From Phlebotomus papatasi (taxonomy: Eukaryota > Arthropoda > Insecta > Diptera > Psychodidae), in assembly GCF_024763615.1 (NCBI RefSeq), contig NC_077222.1, positions 112,211,095 to 112,275,094 on the forward strand: 64,000 bases of DNA. The letters run 5' to 3'. The translations under genes and the position numbers were made by a program. Positions 1 through 10,624 of this stretch are shown here, one piece after another. Under the pieces are notes generated by a model. The model did not search any database. It saw only the letters and a program-made list of their open reading frames with translations, and had not been told where the DNA came from. The stretch's first letter is position 1. The number at the start of each line of letters is the position of its first letter.

Positions 1-198
1 AGCTGCATTTCAAAAATTCAGACTGAAAATGATGCCAGATCTCAAGATGTTGTGAAAATTTTGGAGGATGTGGCCTACGATGAGGAATTTATATCATTTG
101 AGTATGTCCAAAAACTTCTTGGTGATCCAATTAATTACGATCTGCCGAATCAAGGAAATTCTTCAATAGCTTTAGACTATTTTACTGAAATAATATAA
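1..198 (+). CDS. C-terminal exon fragment of an unidentified protein
   Basis: Frame 1 is open from the window edge to a TAA at 196-198 and encodes 65 residues, acidic near the middle (motif YDEEFISFEYVQKLLGD) and ending FTEII. It has no ATG, so the gene starts outside the window. Composition and codon use look coding and unlike the AT-rich sequence that follows. The acidic tail loosely resembles the C-termini of Tigger/jerky-type proteins, but I do not recognise the family. It could be host or transposon. Confidence 0.45.
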   Translation, partial: SCISKIQTENDARSQDVVKILEDVAYDEEFISFEYVQKLLGDPINYDLPNQGNSSIALDYFTEII

Positions 199-777
199 AA
201 AATCTTATATTAAGATCCGTTCTATCGTTAAAATAAGGAACTACTTGGGGCCAGCATTTGGGGGCTCTAGAGTCTAGAAACCTCAATTGTGCAATTATTC
301 CAAAGAAAAAATTGCAACTATTAACAAACATTTTAGTAATTTAAGAACAAAAATTAAAAGACAATTTTAAGTGATAGAAAATCTGTTGTATCATTATAGT
401 TTAGTGCCTAATTTGCATGTTGTTGTTTAATGTAGATGATAGAGAGAGAATAAAATACATAAAATTCCAAAGCGATAGACAATCGTTTAATATTAAACTT
501 ATAATTCCCCACCCTATTTCATATTTTTTAATATTTTTTATGCAATTCACTCAAAAAAATCAAAGAATAGTACTTTACACGAGATGGAGCTTCCCATGAA
601 GTTTATTTTTAATAAATATTTAAATCGATCGATTTAAATTTGTACAAAATTTCTTGTAAGTAAGGAAACCTGGAGCGAAATGAGGCAAAGCAGATGTTTA
701 AAGTTCTAGCACATCAAGGAAAAGCTTCTAATTGTCATATTTTCATAAAAAAAATTGGCGCGACTTATATATTTCTA
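199..777. other. AT-rich spacer without a recognised gene
   Basis: This is the presumed 3' flank of the left-edge exon. The only open frame (417-599) is short, low-complexity and has no recognisable motif. I see nothing else here. Confidence 0.6.
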
Positions 778-2383
778 TTAGGTGAAATTCTTAATAATCT
801 CACCTACTATAATCCTAACAAAATTTCATGTCGTCCGATCGAGCTCAAACTTGGCCAAAATGTGTTTCAGCACTTCCTGATCACGAATATATATGTGGCT
901 AAATTACGTTCCCGGCCGGCCGGCCGGCCGGCCGCTCTTTGGAGCTTAATAGCTCCTAAACTAAAAGAGATATCGACTTGCGGTTTTCGGCAAAGGTTAT
1001 ATATCGGGTGAAAATTGCAACTTGGTGCATTGACCTCCCACCCCCCACTCCTCCTTCCGCCATTTTGAATACCCCCCTTTTTTTGTTTTCTCAATAGCTC
1101 CGCCCCTATGGCATCGATCGGGCTCAAATTTTAGTATGTTATAGCTGGCCCTAGGGCTTTCCATCAATACAAAACTTAAGGTCCCCCCACCCCCCTGACC
1201 CTAGCTATAAGGGTCCAAAAAAAATTTCTTAAAATGGCCATAACTCCGGTTCTAATTGTCAGATTTTAAAAATTCCATTGTGCATCGGGCTGAAATTTTA
1301 GTATGTTGTAGCCGCTGATTATACCTATCAAACAAAAAAATACTTAAGTCGATCCATAACCCCTGACCCCAGCTATAAGGGGTGAAAGTTCGAACATTGA
1401 CCGGCCTCTATCTCCGGTTCTAATTAACATAGCGACCTAAATTTTACCTTTTTGGTTTCGTCTCGATGGGCACTTTCAGATGGAAGTTCAAAAATTCACC
1501 ACAGGTGGCGCTGCGATAGCGTCAAAATTCATCGAAATTCAAACTAATTTTTCTCAAAAACGGCATTGTGCAAGTTAATGAAATTTTAGAGTGTTGTAGT
1601 CCAGTCTAGGGCGTTTCATATCTCCGGTTTTATTTGATCGATTTTGATGAATGAGGGCTTAAACGAAAGATCTCACCAAATGCTACAACTTTCTAGAACA
1701 CTTGAACTTCGTGGGACCAACACCAGGGGCGCCACAGTCGAAAAACCATTTTCAATATCACATAACCTCAATTATCTCGACACGTGCTTAACCGATTTTG
1801 ATGATTACTTCGACATAATTGTAGAGAACATTTGTCTCTATATTTCGTCCATACATCATTTTTCGATCAGATAATGCGATATGTCCGATTTTGTCGTTTA
1901 AGTGTGAAAAAATTGATTTTTCCCATAATACTTTGAAACCACTCAGATGCCAATTTGACTACTTCTTCTCGACCAAGACACTTAAAATAGGGTTTTAAAT
2001 GGAAAGTCTCACAAAATACAACAATTCTTTGATATAGTTGAAGTTCATCAAATGAACACTTGGGGCGCTCTGGTCGAAAAAACGAGTTCAGAAACAAACA
2101 ACCTCGATTATCTCGGTTTCTGAATAATCGATGAGATCAATTTCTACAGCAAAATTATAGATAACATTTTGGTCTGCATTTCATCCATATATCACTTTTC
2201 TGTCACTCCATCCAAATCTTTGATATTTTGGTTTAAATACAAAATTTGTATAATTTCACGAATTTGATTCAAAATAACTGAATGGCGTACCCCAACTTCA
2301 GCTCTAAATCGAATTTGCATGCATTCCGAGTTAGCTCACATTAAGAATCTCACCCACATAAGCCGGTTAGGATTATCTGTCCC
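778..2383 (-). mobile_element. Helitron-like repeat, family A, copy 1
   Basis: The element runs from a stem-loop (arms GGTGAAATT and AATCTCACC) at the left to GATTATCTGTCCC at the right. Read on the minus strand, it ends in a stem-loop plus CTAA. GTGAGATTCTTAA occurs inverted near both ends. It contains a GGCC tetranucleotide run at 911-935 where other copies have GTCC repeats. Homologous copies lie at 17060, 25545, 39354 and 51538. No protein is encoded; open frames inside it are incidental. The design resembles non-autonomous Helitron/Helentron (DINE-1-like) elements. Confidence 0.8.
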
Positions 2384-3302
2384 TTTTAAGTTTTTCCATT
2401 TTTTTTTTTGCAAGAACATCTTCGTTAAGCCAATATTTATAGTTACGCAAAGATAAGGTAAAAAAGAATGAGTTTTTGACAGCAGGATGGACACATTCGA
2501 GGTGGCGAAATTATTTTACACACTCATTTTAAGATTTTGAGCAGCAGATTTAAAACAGCAAAAGCAAAAATATGGGTTTTCACTTTCAATTTCAATTGAG
2601 TACCTATATATATGATGAAAATTACTTCTGAAGATTGCAATGGTTCATTACCACATTTAACGCTTTGTTTGCTCACTATCTTCTGAGGTTTTTTTCCTCT
2701 GAGCTCACTTCTTCATACCATTCATCAAATATGTTATATGGAAACTTACGTAAAAGAACGCAACTTTTTTGCAACACAAGGAAAAAAAAAACAGAATTTA
2801 ATAATTTAATTTTAATAATCCATTTCTAGACTATAAGTTGATCACTCTCGTGTGGGAAAGTGATATCTTTGAATTTGAAGACATTTTAATATTTTAGAAC
2901 ATCTACTCTAAGGTGATAATTAAAATTCAGCATGAGCGGAAAAAGATGTGATTCCGTGGGAGAACGAGAGGTACAGTAGAGTGTTTCGTAGCACCAGGTA
3001 GCACAAAAGTTGGTGAAATCATTTGGGTTAAGGTCAAAGTGGAGGCTGCGTAATGAGTGTTGTTACATACAGAGCTTTCCACAATTTGTTATCTCTTTCT
3101 CTCTTCTCTACTATGCTGTTTCTTTCGAAAGCGCACGTTCTTTATGTAATATTTGCGCGCGGATATATCAGTTTTCATGGTGCGCGTGGTTGGCCCCAAA
3201 GTCTCAGAGGCAACTTGTACGATCAGTTTCCTGTCGAACTCCATTCGAGTTGGGTGTATTGATCAAGCCTTGGTGTTAATAATTCAGTGATCTCTCCTAA
3301 GA
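2384..3302. other. Upstream region of the PDZ-RING-SINA gene
   Basis: No coding homology is visible. From about 3040 to 3300 the sequence is less AT-rich. It carries two TCAGTTTT/TCAGTTT initiator-like motifs (about 3168 and 3223-3229) upstream of the ATG at 3303, so it probably holds the promoter and 5' leader. No TATA box is obvious. Confidence 0.35.
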
Positions 3303-3467
3303 ATGGTGGAAACTGCTCGACAAGAAGAAATAAATTTCCAAATTCCAGCAGGATCCAGTACCGATGATCACTACCAGCCTTCTGTGAGGATGCTAAACAT
3401 ACAAAAGTGTTCAAATGGTGCCTGTGGCTTCCACTTGTCTCGCAGCAAATGGGATCCATACCCATGG
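3303..3467 (+). CDS. Exon 1 of the PDZ-RING-SINA gene
   Basis: 55 codons from the start ATG to the first PDZ strands, ending at donor CCATGG|GTATTT. It joins in phase 0 across a 67-nt intron (3468-3534) that ends TGATTGCAG. Confidence 0.85.
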
Positions 3468-6400
3468 GTATTTAAGAGCGAAACATAACAAACATCATCC
3501 TAACATGCCTAATTAATTGTGACTGTGATTGCAGGTGAGCGGGGTCGATAAGGAATCTCCGGCTGAAATAACCGGATTGAAGGTTGGAGATTGCGTTTTA
3601 GAGGTCAGTTTGTTGCTTCTAATACTGGAATGTCTCACTATATTGCGCGTCACAACACACACCTTATGAATTTTTCGTCTCAATGTTTTAATAAGCTTTT
3701 ACGCGTGTATGCTGCCTCGTGAACTATTAAGTGTGACTATAGAAGATTAATAAATATAATTCAAGGTTCGTGAAAAAGCATAAAAATTTATTCTTGAATA
3801 ATATTCACGTTAAATTAGCAATTAGCCTTTTAGATAAAAGTTTCGAGTGTACTAAAAGCGCGTCCCGACGTTCAGGGTTTTTTTCTCCGCATAACGAACA
3901 AAAATTTATATATCTGGTGAAAGTGGAGTAAGACCTTTTTTCGCCTCTTTCAATTTTTATTCGCTACAACGTTTCGGGAATACGATGTTCCCTTCTAGGC
4001 TTTGTAGACCTGATGAAGGGAACATCGTATTCCCGAAACGTTGTAGCGAATAAAAAACCAGTGATAAGCCCAGATAAGCTTATGGTAGCTGAGATTCTTT
4101 ACAGGTGACCTCGAAATGCGTGCAACTCGGGGTGCTTTGCAACTCGGAATGCGTGAAAATTCGATTGTAAGTTGAATTTTGGGGGTAAAAAAACGCGTCG
4201 AGTAAACTGTTCTCGGTAGTCGAAATGGATGAAATTGGTTCGACGCGATTCTTTACCCCCAAAATTCAACTCACAATCGAATTTTCACGCATTCCGAGTT
4301 GCAAGCACCCCGAATTGCACGCATTTCGAGGTCACCTGTAAAGAATCTCAGCTACCATAAGCTTATCTGGGCTTATCACTGGTCATTTTCTATTTTAAAT
4401 AGTCTGAGTGGGGAAGACCAACAAAAGAAAAAAAAGTTCATTTAAATCGGTTAAGAAACATAAGTGATAGAGTCCGGTCCATTTGAATATAGTAAGGGTC
4501 GGGGTACAGTGGGTTGGGGTAGAGACGGATGGGACCCATTATTAGAAAGATCGTGCTCTCAGATACAATATAGGCTAAAATTTCATCGAAATCCCTTTAT
4601 AAATACAGAAAATGCAGTCCGGTCAAGACATTTTTGATTATAGCTCGGGTCAGGGAACATCAAGGGAGGAGTGCGATCCATCGTTGGAAAGGCCTCGACC
4701 CCAGCTACAACATATTAAAATTTAAAGAAAAATCATCGTCTAGTTTTCGAAATATTCGAAATCGATTAATCGAAAATCGATTTTTCGATTAATCGGACCT
4801 TCGATTAAATCGGATAAAATTGGGGTGTCACAAGGGTTGTAATGCTCCACGAGAGCTTTCCAAAACACAAAAGTTTTTTGCATTCCGATAATTAGAACCG
4901 GAGATATGACCATTCAAAAATTCAATTTTTGACCCCCTCTAGCTCAGGTCAGGGGGGGTCGTAGGGGGTGAAGTTTGATATCGATCGAAATCTCTTAGGC
5001 CCAGCTATAACATACTAAAATTTGAGATCGATCGATGGCATAGGGGCTGAGTTATCGAAAAAACAAAATTTGGGGGTGTTCCAAAATGGCGGAAGGGTGG
5101 GGGTGTAAGGGGTGGTTTTGACATCAACTTCTAGCGGCCCAATGACTTTTAACCTTTGCCGAAAACCTCTTGTCGATATCTATTTCCGTTCTGTCTCCAG
5201 AAGTCGAAATGTAACGGACGGGACGGGACGTCCAGGAAAATCGATTTTTGGCGCACATGATTTTCGTGATCTATGAGTGTCAAAACGTATACATCCAAAA
5301 TTTGGGCCCGATCTGACGAGGTCGGATTTCACCTGTGACCACAAAAGCTGAGTTTGTAAAGAATCTCAGCTAATTGAAAGAGGCGAAAAAAGGTCTTACT
5401 CCGTTTTCACCAGATATTGCACTCCACCAGACCGTACATAGTCGAAAAATTTATTATATTAAAAAAAAGCAGATCTTTGTCATTCTGTTTTCATGTTAAA
5501 CTTCTAAACAACCTTACTCAAACAGTAAGCATCAAAAACATGAGTTTGAGTAATCGGCGAAACTATAATGTTATACTAACTTCTTGCCTTAAAAGTATAC
5601 ATTTTATAATCCTTTCACTGTATTTTCGATTTAATCCAAATTTATACTGCTTTATTAGCTTAATCCGTTGCTTTTTTAGGCTCAAATTGTCAGAGAACTG
5701 AGAATAATAAATTTAATAATAATTTCATTAGAAATCAATTGAGAAACTATAGAGAAAGTGGGGCAGTCTCATGCATTCAAAACTTTGAAATATTCATAAT
5801 TTTAGGACTTTAGTTAGGACAATTCTTCTGAGGAAAAGTGTTCAAAACAGAGAATCTTCCTACTCTCCCTTATAGTAAAAGAAGGAGGGGTAGCAAAGCG
5901 TCCCATGCTTTTCAAAGTGCTCGACCTTGTGACTTGGATGCTAACCCCAAAAGTATTTTCGCATCATTTACCGTTTACCGATTCAAAACTTGTTTGAATC
6001 GATTTATATATTATTCAAAAGATCACCCTAATATTTGCCTGATATACTTATATGGGGTAATATAATTGCTTATATCAAATAAAAATTACTTATCGGTCCA
6101 TAACCGGTTTATTACCGATTCGTAACCAATTCAGACTCATGAAAAATTCCAAGATCTTTCCAACAAGTCCAAACACGACCCTATTCGGTTGAGAAATACG
6201 CTATCTAGAACCTTTCTAACCTTTGACCGTAATCAGTATTTTCGTATATACACGAATTGTCCGTCTAGGCAAAACCTCTAAAACATATCCAAAATATGAA
6301 AAAAAATCGCACGACACGTTTTCGAACATTAAAATTAATACAGCTCAGCTGATGGAAAAATTTACCTCTCTTGATTTTTAGTCGTTATTCCTTCACGTTT

Positions 6401-9400
6401 CGAGGATGGATGTCCTCTTTATCAAGTTTCAATTTCAAAGAAAAATCACGTACAGGTGGAAAAAATTACTGCTCTACTTCACTTGAACTTTATTTGAATT
6501 TTTCACTCCAAAGCTCACCATCCAAAAAGCTGTCAGATTTTCGAAACCTGATGAAGAGGACATCCTTTCTTGAAATGTTAAACGAATTAAAGATTAAAAA
6601 TCAAGAGGTCCAATTTTCCGTCCACTATCTGCTATATCACATCAGACAGAAAATTCATTCAAAACTGTGAATAAAAATTAAAAAGAAACAATTTTGCTAC
6701 ATTAAGCTTTTAACACACTGTACTTATAAAGTGGCATATTCAATATACCATACATTTTTATTTTACTTATTTGATTTATTTCTTTTATAATATGCTTCAC
6801 TTTTCATAATGACCATTATGAGCTTCACTGTAAGCTTAAACGCTATACGTATTGTTGAGGCAAGTTTTTCATAAAACACGCTTCATTCTTTGTTTAACAA
6901 ATTTATGTAATTTGAGCAATTCTCTTTTATTATGTCATGATATGTATTATTACTTGAGATCTTTGCAAATACTTGATATATTTCATTAAGATTTTGTTTT
7001 CTATATTGCATTAACTATAACAACTATTTACTGCTATACTACTTTCACGCGGCTCGACTCGAACTCCACAGAGAGTGCAGTGTATATACATATAGTCCCT
7101 CGATTATTTTATCCACCAAAATTCCTACCTTCCACCCCCAGGTGACTACTTTTCTCAACACATATTCGCGTTTTAGTCGATTTTTAGATTTTAGATTAGA
7201 TTTAATTTTCTCTTAAACCGTATGCGGCTGCCGCCGTCTTCACAAGCGACCTCAATGGGCAAGATGGTAGAAAATCCCGAATCATTGGTCGTATAGGCCA
7301 CTGTTATATTATTAACAGTTTTTATGAACATGTTGTAAGACGCTTTGCAGATGAAAAAGAGGTGATCTCCAGCATGGACTCCTGGGATGAGTACGTATTT
7401 TCTGGGACTACATTGGGGGTGGGAAAGCATAATGGGGAAAGTGGACAAACAGCATCCGATTTCTCTATTTCCGGTTTTCATGTCTGAAAAATGATGTCAC
7501 GCTGTTTGTCCATTTCTCTATCTGTCCGGCCGTTACTACGGCTAGTGTCCAAATGATTAGAGACAGAGAAAGACTTGGGACATTCGGGAAACTTACCATA
7601 AGTCGACACTGGGACCATTAACATGCCCCTCAGTTTCCCCCCATCCCTCCATTCCCTACCAAAACCATGTTTTTCTGGGGATTGCTCGAAAATGCGTTGT
7701 GAGATTTTTTTTTCATTTTTGGATATGTTTTAGCGATTGTTCAGGAGGACATTTTGTCCATATATGAAAATACTGTTGAATCATTCCTAATAACAGTTTT
7801 TCAGGGGCAAAAACGTAAAAGGCTCGAGAGAGCGTATTTCTTAACCGAATGGTATCATGCTTGGGTCCGTTGGAAAAGTCTTGGAATATTTGATAAGACT
7901 GAACCTAATTACAATCGGTTATGAACCAGTAATGGAAAGGTCCATAATAGATAACAAGTTTTTTTTTCAAAATTCAATTATTATATTACACTTACCTTAT
8001 TTCGGGCGACGTTTTGAGTTATTTATAAATCGGTTTAAATTGGTTGTGAACTAAGAAACTTATAGCCTCTACGCACTAGAGAAATTCATGTCCATATTGG
8101 AAAATTTTTCCTATGCAAATGTAGGAAATTTGCTTCTATATGGACATAAATTTCACTAGTGTGTAGAGGTCATTAGGAAGAAATTTTTCAATGGGAAAAG
8201 CTCTATGAAATCCTTGAATATAGCCTCTAAGTCACCAGTTGGAGCACTTCACGAAGCCTGGGATATTTGTTACTCCTCTTTGGTAAAATTGCTGGACTTC
8301 TTTCAGGTGAATAGTGAAGACGTTTTAGGACTGAGAATAGCAGAGATAGCCAATATAGTTAGGAGTCGTGCAGACCACGTAACTCTGCTATTGTGGAGTA
8401 CAGGATTAGATCCTCAGTGCACTCCAGATTCCCTCTGCTGTGGACCTCTTCCCCAAAATCTCGAACGTCTATCTGCCAGCATGTCAGCTATTCTGGCTGC
8501 AATGGAATGCCCTGTATGCATGGACACAATCCCGCCACCGGCAATCCAGTGCCAGAATGGACATCTCGTTTGTGCAAAGTGCAGAATTCGAGCTGATAAG
8601 TGCCCTATTTGCCGGGAAAAGTATAGTATGGGTAGATCGTTGATTGCCGAGCAAGTTTTCAACTCCCTCAGGGATGCTTTCAATCTGCAGGAAGCAGATG
8701 GGAAACTACGAGAGAAACTTTTTGGCATGAAGAATTCTAAAGTTACATTTCTTCGAATCAATAGCCATCAGAATAAGACTTCACAGTCTCCTACACAGAA
8801 GCTTCTGGCTAAGCTCATGGGAAAGGCTACTTCCCTGGATAACCTGACCACTAGCAAGCATTTGTCGCCACTTGCGGAAGATGTTATTAATCTCAAGACT
8901 AAATCTTTTTCCTCCAGCGAGATATTCATTCAACCCGAAGCGGTATCTGTCGTCAGGTGCCCATCTGCTGTACTCCCGGGAAAACTTTCCTCTACTCTGG
9001 GTACTAGACGGCCGCCATCCTGCCACACATCCTCGGAGAGTGTAATAGAGATTATTGTGCCAAAGTTAGATAATAGCTATAAGTGTCCCTGTGGTGAGGA
9101 ATGTTCTGCTTCTTTGAGTAGTGCAGAACTTCGCCATCATGTTATGGAAGGGCATGGAGTGCCAATTTTGACTTTTGGCACATCTTCAGCTGAGATATCC
9201 CTACCACCAAGGACACCTGTTGAAAATGCCTGCCTTCTGTTGCAACTACAGCAGAAAACATTCTGGTTGCGATTGGATACTTCTAAAGGAGATCTCTTTA
9301 TCGCAACCCTGCTTCAGGTAAATATGCGGATTCTCGCTAAGATTTTTAACTAATCTAATACAATTTTAATTTACTAAATAATATTTCAATGCTCCAGGGT

Positions 9401-9649
9401 CCTGCTTCGGACTGCTCCAACTACCTCCTGGAAGTCATTGTTCAGAACACTGCTCCAGAAAAACTAATGCAGCGTCAATTGATAACGAGAACTCCTGTTT
9501 ACTCCCTGCAAACCTACTCTTGGCACAGTATCCTGCAAAATCACAAAGGGATTCTCTACACTAAAAAGAGCATAACATCTACTTTCGATCGCGATTCGGA
9601 CATACTGCTTCTCAGGGTTTCTGTTAAAATTATCAGCGAAATAGAGTGA
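3303..9649 (+). CDS. PDZ-RING-SINA E3 ubiquitin ligase (4 exons, 498 aa)
   Basis: Joined exons are 3303-3467, 3535-3603, 8307-9317 and 9398-9649. All junctions are GT-AG and phase 0. The protein has a PDZ domain at about residues 29-110 with a GF carboxylate-binding loop (CGFHLSRSKW) and the segment SPAEITGLKVGD. A C3HC4 RING follows (C146, C149, C160, H164, C167, C170, C177, C180), then a roughly 150-residue Ser/Thr-rich linker. Next is half of a SIAH-type zinc finger (CPCGEEC, HH, H; about 338-361) and the SINA substrate-binding beta-sandwich to the C-terminus. The family ubiquitinates bound substrates; the PDZ domain would dock a C-terminal peptide. The ATG at 3303 follows an in-frame TGA at 3288. 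The first SIAH zinc finger, usual in SINA proteins, seems replaced by the linker. The open frame extending upstream to 8205 is intron read-through. Confidence 0.9.
3535..3603 (+). CDS. Exon 2 of the PDZ-RING-SINA gene
   Basis: 23 codons carrying the PDZ segment with SPAEITGLKVGD, bounded by acceptor GATTGCAG|GTGAGC and donor GAG|GTCAGT. The residues continue the fold from exon 1 into VNSEDV of exon 3, a typical PDZ VNG-like turn. Confidence 0.88.
3910..5417. mobile_element. Penelope-like palindromic remnant split by a Helitron-like insertion
   Basis: Outer inverted arms at about 3911-3956 and 5374-5417 (CTGGTGAAAGTGGAGTAAG) flank an inner palindrome, TTCGCTACAACGTTTCGGG with its complement (about 3960-4054). 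The loop side contains CTGATGA (4010-4016), a potential stem GGGAA/TTCCC, and GAAACGTTGTA. This arrangement recalls hammerhead-ribozyme cores known from Penelope-like elements. Family B is inserted between the inner palindrome and the right arm. No reverse transcriptase remains. Confidence 0.6.
4060..5373 (+). mobile_element. Helitron-like repeat, family B, copy 1
   Basis: It begins with a foldback of about 320 bp (4066-4381) whose near-perfect arms start CCAGTGATAAGCCCAG. It ends with GAATCTCAGCTAA at 5373. Removing it restores the surrounding palindrome (AATAAAAA next to TTGAAAG), which shows insertion between A and T with no target duplication. The interior shares motifs with family A, including GGACGGGACG repeats and CTCGTGGAG-like blocks. 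Confidence 0.75.
5838..6345 (-). mobile_element. Family C repeat, truncated copy
   Basis: It starts with the family C end GGGTAGCAAAGCGTCCCATG and continues with CATAACCGGTT-type blocks and GAGAAATACGCTAT. It matches the reverse of the copies at 7050-8045 and 19608-20325. The hairpin end is missing. Confidence 0.6.
6364..6613. mobile_element. Small Penelope-like palindromic remnant
   Basis: Inverted arms at about 6364-6430 and 6543-6613 (CCTCTTGATTTTTA and complement) surround a core with CTGATGAAGAGGACATCC (6548 onward) followed by TTCTTGAAATG. This is the same CTGANGA-stem-GAAA layout as at 4010 and 53761, but decayed. No coding sequence remains. Confidence 0.5.
7050..8045 (+). mobile_element. 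Family C repeat, long copy
   Basis: The left end carries the hairpin-like motif CTCGAACTCCACAGAGAG. Inside are TGACGTCACG-like, CTGTCCGGCC and GAGCGTATTTCTTAACCG blocks shared with 19608-20325. The GTCC-type short repeat, terminal hairpin and absence of coding sequence suggest a DINE-like, non-autonomous Helentron relative. Class assignment is tentative. Confidence 0.6.
8063..8172. mobile_element. Harbinger-type MITE, copy 1
   Basis: A 110-bp palindromic element flanked by TTA on both sides (8060-8062, 8173-8175). The terminal inverted repeats follow TGGCCTCTACACACT with CATGTCCATAT inside. Sister copies at 31257 and 32412 are flanked by TAA. A 3-bp TWA target is characteristic of PIF/Harbinger. 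Confidence 0.75.
8307..9317 (+). CDS. Exon 3 of the PDZ-RING-SINA gene
   Basis: 337 codons carrying the end of the PDZ domain, the RING (CPVC, CxNGH, CAKC, CPIC), the long linker, the half SIAH finger and the start of the SINA beta-sandwich. The acceptor is CTTCTTTCAG|GTGAAT and the donor CTTCAG|GTAAAT. The frame stays open 102 nt upstream, but those residues lie before the acceptor and do not fit the PDZ fold. Confidence 0.9.
9398..9649 (+). CDS. Exon 4 (last) of the PDZ-RING-SINA gene
   Basis: 83 codons plus TGA finish the SINA substrate-binding domain, with the pattern HSILQNHKG...FDRDSDILLLRVSVKI matching the family's last strands. The preceding intron is 80 nt (9318-9397, ends TGCTCCAG). 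Confidence 0.88.
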   Translation, partial: GPASDCSNYLLEVIVQNTAPEKLMQRQLITRTPVYSLQTYSWHSILQNHKGILYTKKSITSTFDRDSDILLLRVSVKIISEIE

Positions 9650-9780
9650 CTTCAAAGTTATTTAGCATCTGCGGTCTGCATAAATTTTGGCGATTTTCAA
9701 TGGGAAAGGCGGGTGAATCTAAACACTTCCAATATCGAATTAAGAACATTTTTATTCTTCTCTTTTTTACCTTACTTACA

Positions 9781-9786
9781 AATAAA
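9781..9786 (+). terminator. Poly(A) signal of the PDZ-RING-SINA gene
   Basis: AATAAA lies 132 nt after the stop codon, followed by a T-rich stretch. It is the first canonical hexamer downstream. The minus-strand phosphatase gene converges on this region. Confidence 0.6.
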
Positions 9787-10124
9787 CTTTTTCTGCAATT
9801 CCTCTGTAGTAATTCTATTTACAATTCATGTTCTTCCTCCAATCCATCCAGCCGCCCACAAGAAAAAAGACATACAACTTTATATAAATAATTCACACCC
9901 ATTTTTGGCGGTGGTGCAAAGGAGAAGTTTTAGTTTAATTTAAAAATTCCATTTAAATCCACTGCACGCTCAAAAATACGAAAAGGACAAAGAATTTCCT
10001 CATTGAGCATGTGTCGCAAATAGCGCAAAATACAATTGTATAGAATTTTACGTAACTTTTTTTTTATCATACATTTAGCATAGTTTTTTTTGGTGTGATA
10101 AGAATTCACCAAAATTTTTATATC

Positions 10125-10624
10125 NNNNNNNNNNNNNNNNNNNNNNNNNNNNNNNNNNNNNNNNNNNNNNNNNNNNNNNNNNNNNNNNNNNNNNNNNNNN
10201 NNNNNNNNNNNNNNNNNNNNNNNNNNNNNNNNNNNNNNNNNNNNNNNNNNNNNNNNNNNNNNNNNNNNNNNNNNNNNNNNNNNNNNNNNNNNNNNNNNNN
10301 NNNNNNNNNNNNNNNNNNNNNNNNNNNNNNNNNNNNNNNNNNNNNNNNNNNNNNNNNNNNNNNNNNNNNNNNNNNNNNNNNNNNNNNNNNNNNNNNNNNN
10401 NNNNNNNNNNNNNNNNNNNNNNNNNNNNNNNNNNNNNNNNNNNNNNNNNNNNNNNNNNNNNNNNNNNNNNNNNNNNNNNNNNNNNNNNNNNNNNNNNNNN
10501 NNNNNNNNNNNNNNNNNNNNNNNNNNNNNNNNNNNNNNNNNNNNNNNNNNNNNNNNNNNNNNNNNNNNNNNNNNNNNNNNNNNNNNNNNNNNNNNNNNNN
10601 NNNNNNNNNNNNNNNNNNNNNNNN
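10125..10624. other. Assembly gap of exactly 500 N
   Basis: The round length suggests a placeholder rather than a measured gap. Given gene order, it is a candidate location for the missing 3' exon or exons of the puckered-like gene. Confidence 0.95.

Larger units (their letters stand above)
3604..8306 (+). other. Intron 2 of the PDZ-RING-SINA gene, transposon-rich
   Basis: The 4.7-kb intron lies between donor GAG|GTCAGT and acceptor TTCTTTCAG|GTGAAT. It holds a Penelope-like palindrome with a Helitron-like insertion (3910-5417), family C fragments, a second Penelope-like hairpin (6364-6613), a long family C copy and a Harbinger-type MITE (8063-8172). No other exon was recognised in it. Confidence 0.8.

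Noticed and set aside
8205..8306. N-terminal extension (MKSLNIASKSPVGALHE) of the RING-SINA open frame
   Set aside because: It lies before a strong acceptor (CTTCTTTCAG) and does not fit the PDZ fold that continues from exons 1-2. It is intron read-through.
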